Shown here piece by piece: positions 55,878 through 64,000 of a stretch of 64,000 nt of DNA. Every line of letters begins with the position of its first letter. Position 1 is the stretch's first letter. The position numbers and the translations under genes are program-made. Origin of the DNA: Mycobacterium scrofulaceum (GTDB lineage Bacteria > Actinomycetota > Actinomycetes > Mycobacteriales > Mycobacteriaceae); assembly GCF_001667885.1 (NCBI RefSeq), contig NZ_LZJW01000182.1, forward strand, positions 1 through 64,000. Reading direction: 5' to 3'. The notes under the pieces were generated by a model, which had not been told where the DNA came from, searched no databases, and saw nothing but the letters and a program-made list of their open reading frames with translations.

Positions 55878-56306
55878 TCAGCCCTGCGTGATGTAGGACT
55901 GCAGCTGCTGGTGCTCGGCCTCGAGTTCTTCCATGCGGGTCTTCACCACGTCGCCGATGCTGACGATGCCGATCAGCTTCTTGCCGTCGAGCACCGGGAC
56001 GTGACGCACCCGGTTCTTCGTCATCAGCACGCTCAGCGAGTCCACCGTGTCGGCTTTCGTGCAGGTGGCGACGTTAGCGGTCATGATCTTCGAGACCGGC
56101 CGCGACAGCACGCTGGCGCCGTGGGTGTGCAGCTGACGCACGACATCGCGCTCGGAGACGATGCCGACGACCCCCTCGTCGCCGACCACCACCATGGCTC
56201 CGATGTTCTGCTCGGCGAGGCCCGCGAGCAGCTCCTTGACCGTCGCCTCGGGATTGATGGTCACCACCGCCGCGCCCTTGTTCCGCAAGACGTCTGCAAT
56301 CCGCAT
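55878..56306 (-). CDS. Two-CBS-domain protein, Rv2406c-like
   Basis: Small cytosolic protein of 142 residues made of two CBS domains (about 5-60 and 75-130), ending in EELEAEHQQLQSYITQG. GIVSERDVVRQL and LIGIVSIGDVVKTRM are the CBS strand-helix ends. CBS pairs bind adenosyl ligands such as AMP or ATP. The length equals that of Rv2406c as I recall. The ATG at 56306 excludes a large antisense extension that overlaps the RNase Z gene. Confidence 0.9.
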   Translation of the reverse strand: MRIADVLRNKGAAVVTINPEATVKELLAGLAEQNIGAMVVVGDEGVVGIVSERDVVRQLHTHGASVLSRPVSKIMTANVATCTKADTVDSLSVLMTKNRVRHVPVLDGKKLIGIVSIGDVVKTRMEELEAEHQQLQSYITQG

Positions 56307-56504
56307 CAAGGCCTCCAGCTGGTTGTGATCGGCTTCACACCAGGCTACGGCTAACTCGCGCGGCGCAAAAGCCACGGCGAGAACCGGTAGCCGATCCGTG
56401 TCCATACCCTGACGTCGGCGTTCGAAACCGGCGCGGGACGCCGCGGCGGTTCGGATCGCGCGATTGGGCCACTGCGCGGGCCGGGGCCTTGCAAGATAAG
56501 GGCC

Positions 56505-57344
56505 ATGATCGAGATCACGCTGCTCGGGACCGGAAGCCCGATCCCCGACCCCAACCGGGCCGGGCCGTCGACTCTGGTGCGGGCCGGCGGCCAGGTGTTT
56601 CTGGTGGACTGCGGGCGGGGCGTGCTGCAGCGCGCGGCGGCGGTCGGCGTGGGCGCGGCAGGGTTGTCCGCGGTGCTGATCACCCATCTGCACAGCGACC
56701 ACATCGGAGACCTCGGTGATCTCCTGATCACCCGCTGGATCAGCACCTTCGCACCCGACCCCGCGCCGCTGCCGATCATCGGACCGCCCGGGACCGCGGA
56801 AACGGTCGAGGCCACGCTGCACGCCTTCCGCCACGACATCGACTACCGGCTCGCCCACCACGCCGATTTGAACGCCCCGCCGGCGGTGGACGTCCACGAG
56901 TACACCGACGGGGCGGTGTGGGACCGCGACGACGTGTCGATCCGCGTCGCGCCGACCGATCACCGACCGGTAGCGCCGACCATCGGGTTCCGCGTCGACT
57001 ACGGCACCGCGTCGGTGGTGCTCGCCGGGGACACCGTGCCCTGCGCGGGCCTCGACGAGCTGGCGACCGGCGCCGGCGCGTTGGTACACACCGTGATCCG
57101 CAAGGACATCGTCGGCAACATCCCGCAGCAGCGGCTGCAGGACATCTGCGACTACCACTCGTCCGTCGAAGAAGCGGCGGAGACCGCCGCACGCGCAGGC
57201 GTGGGCACCCTGGTCATGACGCATTACGTGCCGGCGCTGGTACCGGGCCAAGAGGAACAGTGGCGGTCGCTGGCGGCCTCGCGGTTCGGCGGGCGGATCG
57301 AGCTCGGCGACGACCTACATCGCGTCGAGGTCAACGGCCCGTAA
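56505..57344 (+). CDS. rnz: Ribonuclease Z-like metallo-beta-lactamase protein
   Basis: Protein of 279 residues, Rv2407-like. The zinc-binding motif HxHxDH is THLHSDHIGD (near residue 65), with further histidines in VAPTDHRPV and MTHYVPAL. These fit tRNA 3'-end processing RNase Z. The start MIEITLLGTGSPIPDPNRAGPS is the family norm. It is isolated in the plus direction between two minus-strand genes. Confidence 0.9.
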   Translation: MIEITLLGTGSPIPDPNRAGPSTLVRAGGQVFLVDCGRGVLQRAAAVGVGAAGLSAVLITHLHSDHIGDLGDLLITRWISTFAPDPAPLPIIGPPGTAETVEATLHAFRHDIDYRLAHHADLNAPPAVDVHEYTDGAVWDRDDVSIRVAPTDHRPVAPTIGFRVDYGTASVVLAGDTVPCAGLDELATGAGALVHTVIRKDIVGNIPQQRLQDICDYHSSVEEAAETAARAGVGTLVMTHYVPALVPGQEEQWRSLAASRFGGRIELGDDLHRVEVNGP

Positions 57345-57348
57345 TTCC

Positions 57349-58023
57349 TCACTGCCGAACGCCGTTGCGCCGCAACGGCAGCAGCGCCCCGGCCAGCACC
57401 AGCCACGAAAGCGCCAGCGCCCGCGCGATCGGCAAAATCACGCCGAGATCCGGCCAGATCAACACCCCCACCGCCAATTCGGCGAGGGCCGCGATTGCCA
57501 GGCCGGCCCACGCGACGGGCCGCGGCAGCGCCTCCAGGTTCAGCGAGGCTCCCGCCATCCCGGCCACCATGAGGCCTAAGGCGACGATGTGCCCCGGGCC
57601 GCCGACCAGGAACACCAGCAGGTACAGGGCCCGGACCAACGTCGCATCCGCGGCGACTTCGGGCCTCGACAGCGGCCAGGCCAGTAATCCGCACAGCCCC
57701 AGCGCTCCGGCGGCGAGGATGCCCCCGGTCACGGCGGTCGCGGCTCCCGGCCCCGCCGACCCGAGGCGCCGCAGCCGGACGCCGACCGCCGCCGCGTAGG
57801 CCGCCAATGGGACCGCCGACGCGAACGTCGCGGCGGCGATGACGCGCACGGCGACCGGCTCCGCGCGGACGTAGGCCACCACGGCGGCCATCGGCCCGTA
57901 CGGCAGCGGCATCACGCCGCCCAGGCCGACCCCGGCGGCGATTCCGCCGAAGAGCAGCCCCACGCACAGCGTCGAAAGCAGCGGCAACGAGAATCCTGCG
58001 GGCCGGCGCGCGGTGTCGCTCAT
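57349..58023 (-). CDS. Polytopic membrane protein, unknown
   Basis: Protein of 224 residues with about six hydrophobic helices (around 14-36, 50-75, 92-115, 125-150, 160-185 and 190-215). No family recognised. It is 23 bp below the transglutaminase-like gene in the same direction, and could be the last gene of that operon. In M. tuberculosis this position holds a PE gene (Rv2408), which is absent here. ATG 58023. Confidence 0.7.
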   Translation of the reverse strand: MSDTARRPAGFSLPLLSTLCVGLLFGGIAAGVGLGGVMPLPYGPMAAVVAYVRAEPVAVRVIAAATFASAVPLAAYAAAVGVRLRRLGSAGPGAATAVTGGILAAGALGLCGLLAWPLSRPEVAADATLVRALYLLVFLVGGPGHIVALGLMVAGMAGASLNLEALPRPVAWAGLAIAALAELAVGVLIWPDLGVILPIARALALSWLVLAGALLPLRRNGVRQ

Positions 58024-58046
58024 GGGTGCACGTTATGCCCGGGCGG

Positions 58047-58886
58047 CTAAGCGAGCCGGGTGACCTCCACGACGACGTCGAGATCGGTCGCCCCCTCACC
58101 GGAGTAGATGCCCTTCAGGGGAGGGACGTCGGTGTAGTCGCGGCCGGCGCCCACGCTGACGTACTGCTCGGAGATCTCGGTCTCGTTGGTCGGGTCGTAG
58201 CTCCACCACCCCCCGGTCCAGGCCTGAATCCAGGCGTGGCTGCGCCCGTCGACCGTGTCGCCGACGACGGCGTGGCGCTTGGGATGCAGGTAGCCCGACA
58301 CGTAGTGCGCAGGAATCCCCATGGCGCGCAACAACATCAGCGACAGATGTACGAAATCCTGGCAGACGCCCTTGCCCGCGTTCAACGCGTCCAGCCCCGA
58401 CGAGTGCACGCTGGTGGTGCCCGGCAGGTATTCCAGCTCGCCGCGCACCCAGCGCGCCGCGGCGGCGACGGCCTCGGCGGGCTGGTGCGACTTGGCGATC
58501 TTCTTGGCCACGGAGGCAACCTTTTTGCTCGCCGGGGTGTGCGCGGTGGGGCGCAGCAACTCGTCGAACCGATCGATCACCGCCTCAGATCGCAGATCGT
58601 CCCAGCCGATGTCGGTCACCGCCGGTTCCGGCCGCTCGGTCTCGACCACGGAGGACGACGTCACGGTGAGGTCGGTGTGCGGGGCGTGCAGATCGAACGC
58701 CGTCACTGCGGTGCCCCAATAGTCGATGTAGCGATAGGACCGGGTTGCCGGGATCGTCTCGACGCGATTGAGGATGACGTTCTGCCGGGTGTTCGACCGC
58801 GGGGTCAGGCGCGCCTCGTTGTAGGAGGCGGTCACCGCCGACTGGTAGGCGTATCCGGTCGTGTGCACCACCCGCAGCCGCCACAT
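58047..58886 (-). CDS. Transglutaminase-like (cysteine protease fold) protein, Rv2409c-like
   Basis: Protein of 279 residues with a transglutaminase core: catalytic Cys in GKGVCQDFVHLSLMLLRAMG, His in GRSHAWIQAW and Asp in YDPTNE. The N-terminal WRLRVVHTTGYAYQSAV is the usual bacterial transglutaminase N-domain. Its ATG shares a base with the alpha-E gene stop. It belongs to an operon conserved in many bacteria together with an alpha-E protein and a circularly permuted ATP-grasp protein, thought to make or modify a peptide. Confidence 0.92.
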   Translation of the reverse strand: MWRLRVVHTTGYAYQSAVTASYNEARLTPRSNTRQNVILNRVETIPATRSYRYIDYWGTAVTAFDLHAPHTDLTVTSSSVVETERPEPAVTDIGWDDLRSEAVIDRFDELLRPTAHTPASKKVASVAKKIAKSHQPAEAVAAAARWVRGELEYLPGTTSVHSSGLDALNAGKGVCQDFVHLSLMLLRAMGIPAHYVSGYLHPKRHAVVGDTVDGRSHAWIQAWTGGWWSYDPTNETEISEQYVSVGAGRDYTDVPPLKGIYSGEGATDLDVVVEVTRLA

Positions 58887-59860
58887 CAGGCCTCCCCCTG
58901 CCTGCTGACCAGCCGGCGGTCGGCGGCATCCGACCACGCCACCCAAGGAGTGACGTGAAAGTACTGCACCGACAAAGCTTCTCCGACGTCGCGACAGGTT
59001 CGCTGCAGCCCGGCCAACCGGCTATCCAGCGACTCCAGCAGCACACCGGGTTGCACGAATTCCAGCTCGCTGCGGGCCTGCCCGAGCAGCCGTTGCGCCT
59101 CCCCGGTGGCCCCGATCCGGCTCTGCCGGTTGTGCAGCAGTTCGTCGAGGTTGTGTTCGGCCAGCCGCAGCGAATAGAACACCGAGCGCGGGAACAGCCG
59201 GTCGAGCAGCATGAACTCGACCACGCGGCTGGCATCCAGCACGCCGCGATACGTGCGCAGGTAGGTGTCGTGCGCGCCCGCGGAGCGCAGCAACGTCACC
59301 CAGGCCGGGGATGACGCGCTGTCCCCCACCCGCGAAAGCAGCAGCCGCACCGTCATGTCGATCCGCTCGATCGCCCGGCCCAGCACCATGAAGCGGTATC
59401 CGTCGTCGCGTGACAACGTCGAGTCGGCCAGCCCGGCGAACATCGCCGCCCGGCCCTCGATGTACGACAGGAATTCGTGGGGCCCAAGGCGTTTGGCGGC
59501 GCGCTCGCGTTCGGCCAGGGCATGGTAGGTGCCGTTGAGGCACTCCCAGATCTCGCTGGAGGTGACCTCCCGCGCCGACTTCGCGTTCTCCCGCGCCGCC
59601 GTGATCGCATCGACGATCGACGAACCACCCGAAGCGTTGGTGCCGAAGGCCACCAGGTCGGTCAACGACCAGACGTCCAGGTTGTGGCTCGGCGGATCGA
59701 TCCCGAGCACCCGCAGCAGCAGCCGAGACGTGTGGTCCGGGTCGACGCTGGAGTCCTCGAGCAGCTGATGCAGAACCACGTCGAGGATGCGGGCGGTGTC
59801 GTCGGCGCGCTCGACATAGCGACCGATCCAGAACAGCGCCTCGGCGTTGCGGGCCAGCAT
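58886..59860 (-). CDS. Alpha-E domain protein, Rv2410c-like
   Basis: All-helical alpha-E superfamily protein of 324 residues. Starts MLARNAEALFWIGRYVERADDTARIL, a family signature (key part FWIGRYVERADDTARIL), with HxxxxE-type repeats at RLAEHNLDELLHN. It is translationally coupled to both neighbours: the stop of the ATP-grasp gene shares its first base with this start, and this stop shares a base with the transglutaminase start. Confidence 0.92.
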   Translation of the reverse strand: MLARNAEALFWIGRYVERADDTARILDVVLHQLLEDSSVDPDHTSRLLLRVLGIDPPSHNLDVWSLTDLVAFGTNASGGSSIVDAITAARENAKSAREVTSSEIWECLNGTYHALAERERAAKRLGPHEFLSYIEGRAAMFAGLADSTLSRDDGYRFMVLGRAIERIDMTVRLLLSRVGDSASSPAWVTLLRSAGAHDTYLRTYRGVLDASRVVEFMLLDRLFPRSVFYSLRLAEHNLDELLHNRQSRIGATGEAQRLLGQARSELEFVQPGVLLESLDSRLAGLQRTCRDVGEALSVQYFHVTPWVAWSDAADRRLVSRQGEA

Positions 59861-61536
59861 CAGCGCCTCCTCCCGCGCCTCTGCTGTTGCTGAAGCTGCT
59901 GTTCCTGCGGCGACTCCTTGGTCAGCGACTGCGTTTGCGTCATGCGCGGCGCGCCGTCCAGCTCCGGGTCGGGCATCGACTCCGGCAGCGAGCGCACCAC
60001 CTCCGCGGCGCCGAGCTCGTGGTCGCCGGCCGAGGTCCGCGACGCCAGCACCCAGGTGTCCTTCGAGCCACCGCCCTGGCTGGAGTTGACCACCCGCGAG
60101 CCCTCGACCAGAGCGACGCGGGTGAGCCCGCCGGGCAGCACCCAGACGTCGTCGCCGTCGTTGACCGCGAACGGCCGCAGGTCGACGTATCGGGGCGCGA
60201 GCGTGTTCCCGATCTGTGTCGGAACGGTCGACAACTCCATCATCGGCTGGGCGATCCAGCTGCGCGGGTCGTCGCGCACCTTCTTGGCGACGGTGGCCAA
60301 CTCCTTCTCGGAGGCTTCCGGCCCGAACACGATGCCGTAACCGCCAGACCCTTCGACCGGCTTGAGGACCAACTCGTCGATCCGGTCCAGCACCTCTTCA
60401 CGTTCGTCGTCGAGCCAGCAACGGTAGGTCTCGACGTTGGCCAGCAGCGGCTTTTCGCCCAGGTAGTACTCGATCATGGTCGGCACATAGGTGTAGACGA
60501 GCTTGTCGTCGCCGACACCGTTGCCCAGGGCGCTGGAGATCACGACGTTGCCGGCGCGCGCGGCGTTGACCAGGCCGGCCACGCCCAGCACCGAGTCGGC
60601 CCGGAACTGCAGTGGGTCCAAGAAGACGTCGTCGATGCGCCGGTAGATGACGTCGACCTGCACCTCCCCGTCGGTCGTGCGCATGTAGACCTGGTTGTCC
60701 CTGCAGAACAGGTCGCGACCTTCGACGAGCTCGACGCCCATCTGGCGGGCCAGCAGCGAATGCTCGAAGTAGGCCGAGTTGTATACGCCGGGGGTCAGCA
60801 CCACGACCGTGGGATCGGCCTCGTTGGTGGCCGCCGAATTGCGCAGGGCGCGCAGCAGGTGGGACGCGTAGTCATCGACCGCACGCACCCGGTGGGTGGC
60901 GAACAGATTCGGGAACACCCGCGCCATCGTCCGCCGGTTCTCCATCACGTAGGAGACGCCCGAGGGCGAGCGCAGGTTGTCCTCGAGGACGCGGAAATTT
61001 CCCTTCTCGTCGCGAATCAGGTCGATGCCGGCGACATGGATGCGCACGCCGTTGGGCGGGACGATGCCCATCGCCTCGCGGTGGAAGTGCTCGCAGGAGG
61101 TGATCAGGCGGCGCGGGATGATGTCGTCGTTGAGGATCTCCTGATCGCCGTAGATGTCGTCGAGATACATCTCGAGGGCCTTGACGCGCTGGATGATGCC
61201 GCGCTCCAACCGGCTCCATTCGGCCGCCGAGATCACCCGCGGAACCAGGTCGAGCGGGAAGGGCCGCTCCTGACCCGAGAGGGAGAACGTGATGCCCTGG
61301 TCGATGAACGCGCGGCCCAGCGCGTCGGCGCGGGCCTTGAGCTCCGAGGCGTCCGACGGGGCGAGCTCGGTGTAGATGCCCTTGTAGGGCCCCCGCACGG
61401 CTCCCTGCGCGTCGAACATCTCGTCGAAAGCCATCGCGTAGACATCCGACGACGTGTTGTAGCCGCCGAAAATCCGCTCACTGCGCGCGGCGCGCAAACT
61501 CCCCCTGGTTTCCTCAAGCTGGCTCGGAAGACTCAC
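59860..61536 (-). CDS. Circularly permuted ATP-grasp protein, Rv2411c-like
   Basis: Protein of 558 residues, similar in length to Rv2411c (551 from memory). It belongs to the circularly permuted type 2 ATP-grasp group; GSGGYGIVFGPEA is the glycine-rich nucleotide segment, LEDNLRSPSGVSYVMENR the other hallmark (key part EDNLRSPSGVSYV). It likely forms an amide bond in a peptide made by the three-gene set. The C-terminal tail is rich in Gln (EQQLQQQQRRGRRR). The GTG at 61536 is the start. Confidence 0.9.
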   Translation of the reverse strand: MSLPSQLEETRGSLRAARSERIFGGYNTSSDVYAMAFDEMFDAQGAVRGPYKGIYTELAPSDASELKARADALGRAFIDQGITFSLSGQERPFPLDLVPRVISAAEWSRLERGIIQRVKALEMYLDDIYGDQEILNDDIIPRRLITSCEHFHREAMGIVPPNGVRIHVAGIDLIRDEKGNFRVLEDNLRSPSGVSYVMENRRTMARVFPNLFATHRVRAVDDYASHLLRALRNSAATNEADPTVVVLTPGVYNSAYFEHSLLARQMGVELVEGRDLFCRDNQVYMRTTDGEVQVDVIYRRIDDVFLDPLQFRADSVLGVAGLVNAARAGNVVISSALGNGVGDDKLVYTYVPTMIEYYLGEKPLLANVETYRCWLDDEREEVLDRIDELVLKPVEGSGGYGIVFGPEASEKELATVAKKVRDDPRSWIAQPMMELSTVPTQIGNTLAPRYVDLRPFAVNDGDDVWVLPGGLTRVALVEGSRVVNSSQGGGSKDTWVLASRTSAGDHELGAAEVVRSLPESMPDPELDGAPRMTQTQSLTKESPQEQQLQQQQRRGRRR

Positions 61537-61684
61537 GGTTGTAGATGCTGCCTCAAATTGACGTTATGGCAGGCCACGGGTTCCCGTTTTGGGAGAAAAC
61601 GTAACCGACTGATAACCTGGGCAGTCGCCGTGGTGGTATCCGGCGCCCCAAGCAAACGTCGAATCGCAGAAGGAAACTACAAGC

Positions 61685-61945
61685 GTGGCCAACATCAAGT
61701 CGCAGCAGAAGCGCAATCGCACCAACGAGCGCGCTCGACTGCGCAACAAGTCGGTGAAATCGTCGCTTCGCACGGCCGTCCGGGCGTTCCGCGAGGCTGC
61801 CCATGCCGGCGACAAAGAGAAGGCCACGGAGCTGCTGGCGACGACCAACCGCAAGCTGGACAAAGCGGCCAGCAAGGGCGTGATTCACAAGAATCAGGCG
61901 GCCAACAAGAAGTCGGCCCTGGCGCGCGCGCTCAACAAGCTCTGA
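61685..61945 (+). CDS. rpsT: 30S ribosomal protein S20
   Basis: 86 residues, beginning MANIKSQQKRNRTNERARLR (with a GTG start) and ending SALARALNKL: full-length bS20, a primary 16S rRNA binder. AGAAGGAAAC lies upstream. It converges with holA, 6 bp apart. Confidence 0.97.
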   Translation: MANIKSQQKRNRTNERARLRNKSVKSSLRTAVRAFREAAHAGDKEKATELLATTNRKLDKAASKGVIHKNQAANKKSALARALNKL

Positions 61946-61951
61946 ACCGGC

Positions 61952-62920
61952 TCACCGGTTTCGGTTGGCCGCCAGCTCGGCCACCGTCCTGACAGCCGAC
62001 TCCAGCGCGTAGTCGGCGTCCGCCACCGCACCCTTGACGTTGGCGTTGAGCGTCGCCACCACCTGCATCGCCGCCGCCACGCTGTCGCGCGACCAATACC
62101 GTGCCTGCTTCTGGGCCTTCTGGACCCGCCACGGCGGCATGCCCAACTGCGACGCCAGCCGATAGGGGTCGCCGGAAAGCGGCCCGACCCGCCCGATCGT
62201 GTGGATGGCTTCGGCCAGCGCGTCGGCCAGCACCACCAGCGGCTCACCGCGCAACATCGCCCAGCGCAGCGCCTCGGCGGCTCCCGCGACGTCGCCGGCC
62301 ACCGCCTTGTCCGCGATGTCGAACCCCTTCACCTCGGCTTTGCCGCTGTGATAGCGCCGGACCGCGGCGGCGTCGACGACGCCGCCGGTGTCGGCGACCA
62401 ACTGTGAACAGGCCGCCGCCAGCTCCCGCACATCGGAGCCGACCGCGTCCAGCATGGCGGTCACGGTCTCCTCATCGACCTTGACCCGCAGAGCGCGAAA
62501 CTCCTTGCGGACGAAGTCGACCCGCTCGCTGACCTTGGTGATCCGCGCGCACGGATGCACGACGGCGCCGAGCGACTGCAGCTCGGTGGCCAGCGCCTTG
62601 GCCCGCCCGCCGCCCGAGTGCACCACCACCAGCGTCGTGCCCAGTGGGACGTCGGCCGCGGCGGAGGCGATCACCGCGGCCGCCTCCTTGCCCGCCTCCC
62701 CGGCCGCCTCCAGCACGACGATGCGCTCGTCGCCGAACAGCGACGGGCTCAGCAGTTCGGCGAGCTCGTAGGTGCTGACGTCACCGGCCCGCATCCGGCT
62801 GACCGGAATGTCCTCGACGCCGGCCCGCTGGCGCGCCGACCGCAACACGTCGGCCACCGCCCGCTCGACCAGCAGTTCCTCGTCGCCCAGGACGAGGTGC
62901 AACGGCGAATCCTCGCTCAC
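61952..62920 (-). CDS. holA: DNA polymerase III delta subunit HolA
   Basis: Clamp-loader delta subunit, 322 residues (Rv2413c is about 316 from memory). The start LHLVLGDEELLVERAV is typical; ARITKVSERVDFVRKEF and the C-terminal ANVKGAVADADYALESAV region also match. The GTG at 62920 overlaps the comEC stop by 4 bases. Confidence 0.92.
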   Translation of the reverse strand: MSEDSPLHLVLGDEELLVERAVADVLRSARQRAGVEDIPVSRMRAGDVSTYELAELLSPSLFGDERIVVLEAAGEAGKEAAAVIASAAADVPLGTTLVVVHSGGGRAKALATELQSLGAVVHPCARITKVSERVDFVRKEFRALRVKVDEETVTAMLDAVGSDVRELAAACSQLVADTGGVVDAAAVRRYHSGKAEVKGFDIADKAVAGDVAGAAEALRWAMLRGEPLVVLADALAEAIHTIGRVGPLSGDPYRLASQLGMPPWRVQKAQKQARYWSRDSVAAAMQVVATLNANVKGAVADADYALESAVRTVAELAANRNR

Positions 62921-64000
62921 CCCACGATGGTGTCACGGCCGACCGACGAAGCGGCCCCGGGATCCAGCAGGTTGGACAACCACCAAGCCAGCGCGCAGAG
63001 CACGGCCGCGACGCCGAGCCAGCGCCGTCCGCGCAGCCGGGCGACCACCACGACGATCAACACGGTCACGCCGGCGACCAGCAGCACGCCCGGCACCCCG
63101 GACGGCACGGGCACCGTCGCCGCGGGCGCGCCCGCCGACCATCGGGCAACCCGCACCAGCCACCACAACTCGGGGCCGGTGAAGCGGATCAACAACTGGG
63201 CGCCGGACGGCCACGACACGCTCAAGACGGCCGCCGCGCTGCCCAGCACGGTGATCGGCGCTATCACCGGTGCCGCCGCGAGGTTGGCGGCGACCGCCAC
63301 GAGGCTGACCCGGCCCGAGATGCCGGCCACCAGCGGGGCGGTCACCACGTGCGCGGCCGCGGCGATCGCCAGCGCGTCGGCCAGCGGCTTGGGGCAGCCC
63401 CTGCCCGCGAGGTGCCGCGCCCAGCCCGGCGCGATCACGACCAAGGCGGCCGTCGCCGCCACCGACAGCGCGAAGCCCACGTCGACGGCCAGTTGCGGGG
63501 CCAACGCGAGCAAGCCCAGCACCGTGGTGCACAGCGCCGGGATGACTTGGCGGCGTCGCGAAGTCAGGATGCCGGCGAGCGCGACGGCGCCCATCACGGC
63601 GGCCCGCAGCACGCTCGCCGTCGGTTGCACGACGACGACGAACGCGGCGAGGGTCAGGCCGGCGAGCACGACGGCCGCCCGCGGTCCGATCACGCGCGCC
63701 GAGAACAGCACGGCCCCGCAGACGATGGTCACGTTGGCGCCCGACACCGCCATCAGGTGCGTCATGCCCGCCGCCCGGAAATCGCGGGCGGTGTCGGCGG
63801 TGACCGCCGAGGTGTCCCCGAGGACCAGGGCGGGCAGCATCGCCGCCTGCTCGGCGGGCAGCGTGCGGCGCACCGCGGTGGCGAATCGACCGCGCACGGT
63901 GTGGGCCGCCCGCTGGACGGCGCCCGCGGTGCCCATGGTCGGGCGGCCTGACGCGTTGAGAACCGCGACGGTGAGGTCGCGGCGAGTCGGGTGTCCGATC
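62917..64000 (-). CDS. comEC: ComEC/Rec2-like competence protein (5' end beyond window)
   Basis: Membrane protein with a competence-domain signature: ALVLGDTSAVTADTARDFRAAGMTHLMAVSGAN, summarised by its key parts AGMTHLMAVSGANV and many following helices. Rv2414c (about 514 residues) is the homologue I recall. Only 361 codons are seen; the N-terminal part, including the start, lies beyond the right edge. The frame is open to the edge, and an in-frame ATG at 63936 is not the true start. Confidence 0.88.
   Translation of the reverse strand, partial: IGHPTRRDLTVAVLNASGRPTMGTAGAVQRAAHTVRGRFATAVRRTLPAEQAAMLPALVLGDTSAVTADTARDFRAAGMTHLMAVSGANVTIVCGAVLFSARVIGPRAAVVLAGLTLAAFVVVVQPTASVLRAAVMGAVALAGILTSRRRQVIPALCTTVLGLLALAPQLAVDVGFALSVAATAALVVIAPGWARHLAGRGCPKPLADALAIAAAAHVVTAPLVAGISGRVSLVAVAANLAAAPVIAPITVLGSAAAVLSVSWPSGAQLLIRFTGPELWWLVRVARWSAGAPAATVPVPSGVPGVLLVAGVTVLIVVVVARLRGRRWLGVAAVLCALAWWLSNLLDPGAASSVGRDTIVG

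Noticed and set aside
55878..57251. Long extension of the CBS-protein frame
   Set aside because: The extra 315 codons are antisense to the RNase Z gene; the 142-residue form matches the known protein.
59887..61992. 701-codon plus-strand frame opposite the ATP-grasp gene
   Set aside because: Shadow frame that also runs through rpsT in the wrong phase.

Overview
The window is chromosomal DNA of a high-GC actinobacterium, almost certainly a Mycobacterium. It carries the mycobactin locus (mbtA, B, T, C, D, E, I) and then, in nearly the order I remember from M. tuberculosis Rv2387-Rv2414c, an SbtA-like transporter, hemW, sirA-cysH, cysA1-W-T-subI, a GH15 trehalase-like gene, lppR-like lipoproteins, lepA, a CBS protein, RNase Z, the transglutaminase/alpha-E/ATP-grasp operon, rpsT, holA and comEC. 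The absence of rpfD, ggtB and PE genes, and the extra lipid genes, point to a non-tuberculous, perhaps M. avium-complex-like species. The species is not proven by the sequence.

Layout. 1-16.4 kb is the siderophore assembly line. A minus-strand operon mbtB-mbtT-mbtC-mbtD-mbtE has overlapping stops and starts throughout. It diverges from mbtA across an IdeR (iron) box. MbtE runs off the left edge. 16.4-17.9 kb is a TetR regulator and a mycothiol-dependent isomerase-like gene bearing three copies of a 17-bp palindrome. 18.5-22.8 kb is a coupled cluster of a small ORF, a PapA-type acyltransferase, a second condensation-fold acyltransferase and a polytopic membrane protein. 23.1-32.8 kb is a catabolic or lipid-modification island. 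One arm is hydrolase-amidase-GMC oxidoreductase, the other SDR, metal-dependent hydrolase-like protein, Baeyer-Villiger monooxygenase and MerR regulator. A second TetR regulator sits between them, with a shared 14-bp operator motif. A DesA-type desaturase and mbtI with its own IdeR box follow. These genes therefore split mbtA from mbtI by about 18 kb.

36.0-39.2 kb holds two tandem SbtA-family transporters. 39.2-47.2 kb is heme and sulfur metabolism: hemW, sirA-cysH and the sulfate ABC transporter. Both sulfur operons are preceded by tiny, apparently leaderless ORFs containing clustered cysteine codons. These fit the cysteine-responsive attenuators known in mycobacteria. 47.2-64 kb is mostly conserved core: two mini membrane proteins, a flavin monooxygenase, GH15, three tandem PknH-sensor-like lipoproteins behind lepA, and the rest to a comEC gene cut by the right edge.

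The most useful observations are the two polycysteine leader ORFs, the two TetR operator families (one with a possible third site in the papA promoter region), the mbtA-mbtI insertion, the oversize MbtE reading frame, and the tandem expansion of the transporter and lipoprotein genes.
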